Positions 20,856-20,865 of a stretch of 20,865 bases of DNA are shown here, one piece after another (position 1 is the first letter of the stretch; every line of letters starts with the position of its first letter). The DNA comes from CAZDHT01 sp964505325. GTDB taxonomy: Bacteria; Planctomycetota; PUPC01. Under the pieces are notes generated by a model that did not search any database, had not been told where the DNA came from, and saw nothing but the letters and a program-made list of their open reading frames with translations. Made by a program: the position numbers and the translations under genes. The DNA lies in assembly GCA_964505325.1 (NCBI GenBank), contig CAZDHT010000068.1:1-20865 (forward strand), written 5' to 3'.

Positions 20856-20865
20856 AACGGTGAAA

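Noticed and set aside
1..20865. CRISPR array or rRNA genes
   Set aside because: No regularly spaced repeats beyond the 57-bp array and no rRNA-like sequence were seen.

Overview
The window is about 20.9 kb of GC-rich bacterial chromosome, most likely from a planctomycete or another PVC-group relative. The case rests on two tandem PEP-CTERM secreted proteins, planctomycete-style HEAT-repeat proteins, secreted beta-helix, CBM9-like and kelch proteins, and decayed insertion sequences. No rRNA or ribosomal marker gene is present, so the taxonomy is inference. Most genes have clear AAAGGAG-type ribosome binding sites, which fixed many of the starts.

Left part (1-2675): a 57-bp tandem repeat carrying tiny SD-ATG-stop cassettes precedes two co-directional PEP-CTERM proteins (253-1785 and 1824-2615), which end at a hairpin.

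Minus-strand block (2702-9546): in transcription order it encodes a secreted right-handed beta-helix protein, a secreted CBM9-like/beta-propeller protein (the stop of the first gene abuts the SD of the second), a ferredoxin-type aldo/keto reductase with the catalytic His replaced by Trp, then, past a strong hairpin, a small stand-alone class III adenylate cyclase. The cyclase stop overlaps the GTG start of a protein with an ADP-ribosyltransferase-like HGT N-terminus and C-terminal HEAT repeats. This cyclase-HEAT pair is the best candidate for an undescribed two-gene signalling module.

Middle (9600-12652) is a decay and mobile-DNA zone. It holds a bidirectional terminator, an ankyrin lipoprotein gene broken by two frameshifts, tRNA-Val(CAC), a tyrosine-recombinase remnant with an in-frame TAG, and an apparently intact DDE transposase gene.

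Right part: a secreted kelch-type propeller protein (12659-14878), a broken secreted-protein N-terminus (15009-15185), and a three-gene minus-strand sugar operon: class II aldolase, FucI-like isomerase, FGGY kinase. Together these could take an aldose through a ketose and ketose-1-phosphate to DHAP plus an aldehyde, in the manner of fucose or rhamnose catabolism. A 20-bp tandem duplication lies at the aldolase-isomerase junction. Upstream of the operon is an IS3-type transposase remnant in which the OrfA start appears fused to the OrfB end, and then a secreted HEAT-type protein (19603-20760). The secreted carbohydrate-binding-like proteins and the sugar operon together suggest a polysaccharide-degrading lifestyle.
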